A stretch of 56,821 nt of DNA, from the NCBI GenBank assembly GCA_025362075.1, contig JANYIL010000252.1:1-56821 (forward strand), in the 5' to 3' direction. Each line of letters begins with the position of its first letter. The first letter of the stretch is position 1. Under the pieces are notes generated by a model. The model searched no databases, had not been told where the DNA came from, and was given only the letters and a program-made list of their open reading frames with translations. A program made the position numbers and the translations under genes. Positions 56,223-56,821 of this stretch are shown here, piece after piece. This DNA is from Chloracidobacterium sp. Lineage in GTDB: Bacteria; Acidobacteriota; Blastocatellia; Pyrinomonadales; Pyrinomonadaceae.

Positions 56223-56705
56223 ATGAAGAACTGTCCGGCATGCAAGACTCAATATTCTGACGATACGCTGCAATTCTGCCTGCAGGACGGCACGCCGCTC
56301 GAATGGATGGGGCAAGCGGAGACGCAGACCGTTGTGCTTGGCGAAACCGAGACGGTCGTCGGACGGGGCGGGCAAGGACGCGTAAATATTCCTGTTGCCG
56401 ATCCGAATCAATCTGCATGGCAGCCCAGCCAGGTGACGCACGTCGCGACGGCGATGCCCGAAAAGAAAGGGTCGAATACCATGCTTGCGGTGCTGATCAC
56501 GGCCGTGGGAATGCTCATATTGTTCGGCATTATCGGATTGGCCGCGCTGTTTTTTTGGAAAAACGCGCAACGGGCTTCGGTTGGCAACACTAACGATGCA
56601 AACCTGACCGGCTGGAACGTCAACGGAGGCAACGTAAACAGCGGCACCTACTCTAAGTCGCCGATGCCGACATCGACGCGGCCGTCCTCGACACCTACCC
56701 CATAG
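56223..56705 (+). CDS. zinc-ribbon protein with one membrane helix
   Basis: 160 residues. The N-terminal zinc ribbon is [20 protein letters not shown] (C-P-x-C, then F-C-x-x-D-G), a fold common in Blastocatellia proteins of this type. A Thr/Val linker follows, then one transmembrane helix ([20 protein letters not shown], residues about 84-103) and a Ser/Thr/Pro tail. It may be a membrane-anchored sensor or assembly factor. Its 3' end overlaps the tail of a gene on the opposite strand by 58 bases. Confidence 0.7.
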   Translation: MKNCPACKTQYSDDTLQFCLQDGTPLEWMGQAETQTVVLGETETVVGRGGQGRVNIPVADPNQSAWQPSQVTHVATAMPEKKGSNTMLAVLITAVGMLILFGIIGLAALFFWKNAQRASVGNTNDANLTGWNVNGGNVNSGTYSKSPMPTSTRPSSTPTP

Positions 56706-56821
56706 ATGTCGCGCACCCTCTCGGCCGTCAGCTCCGCGGGCGTGCCGTCAAACACGATGCGCCCAAGCTGCATCGCCACGATCCGGTCGCAGTAGACCCG
56801 CGCCGTATCGAGGTGGTGCAG
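56648..56821 (-). CDS. ABC transporter ATP-binding subunit, C-terminal end (phosphonate-type)
   Basis: Fifty-seven codons and a TAG stop (56648-56650) enter from the right edge. They begin with [20 protein letters not shown], whose first His is the H-loop, followed by [21 protein letters not shown]. This is the usual C-terminal end of ABC ATPases such as PhnC, where the IYG near the end is common. The rest of the protein lies outside, so the substrate (phosphonate-like or other) is not known. It is convergent with the zinc-ribbon gene and overlaps it by 58 bases. Confidence 0.8.
   Translation of the reverse strand: MHHLDTARVYCDRIVAMQLGRIVFDGTPAELTAERVRDIYGVGVEDGRVDVGIGDLE

Overview
The window is a chromosomal segment of a Gram-negative, moderately GC-rich bacterium. 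The evidence is a Fur-type-controlled TonB-dependent receptor, an HlyD/DHA2 efflux pair, many secreted proteins and lipoproteins, long Asp-box proteins, DUF4388-DnaJ fusions, and numerous short intergenic palindromes. The combination is typical of Acidobacteriota, probably class Blastocatellia (Pyrinomonadaceae-like). That placement is inference from gene style, not a phylogeny.

Region by region: 1-4250 is a branched-chain amino-acid operon on the minus strand (ilvB-ilvN-ilvC-cupin) next to a truncated chorismate mutase gene. ilvB is split by a one-base frameshift. The operon starts from a clear promoter and has a leader peptide with a Val-Val-Val-Ile-Ile-Ile run plus an antiterminator/terminator pair. 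4450-4950 is a glycine-zipper gene behind a sigma-54-like promoter. 4970-12050 is a fatty-acid beta-oxidation cluster (fadN, fadA, fadE, with tag and a YbaK-type deacylase inside), driven by a promoter that contains a FadR-type palindrome. 12100-15875 holds two toxin-antitoxin pairs, an alcohol dehydrogenase and secreted proteins. 15900-23300 carries an Asp-box secreted protein, a membrane dipeptidase with a Gfo/Idh/MocA oxidoreductase, PilZ and a lipoprotein. 23350-29050 holds an OPT transporter and an EmrAB-like efflux pair. 29200-33320 holds M14 and M16 peptidases that flank a GxxExxY nuclease-like gene bracketed by a perfect inverted repeat. 33380-34760 is queC/queE. 34860-42560 holds hydroxyproline epimerase, a histone-deacetylase-like protein, SDR/cupin, enoyl-CoA hydratase and a TonB receptor. 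42700-49280 holds an MFS transporter, a degenerate methyltransferase-like gene, HD-GYP, DUF4388-DnaJ-TPR, GNAT and Rieske genes. 49290-56821 holds ligA, Fic, glyA, a phospholipase-A2-like secreted protein, hypothetical genes and the 3' end of an ABC transporter ATPase gene.

The most unusual layer is between and inside the genes. At least nine families of short palindromic or repetitive elements are scattered through the window. Two families (A/D with GTCAGAACC ends, and B with GTTTGGAGTTCC ends) also lie inside open reading frames: in a Rieske oxygenase, an M16 peptidase and an M14 peptidase. In all three cases the frame stays open. A third family (F, CACGAATTA nonamers) brackets the GxxExxY gene as a 23-bp perfect inverted repeat and also occurs without a gene elsewhere. 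No rRNA or tRNA gene, CRISPR array or classical insertion sequence was recognised.
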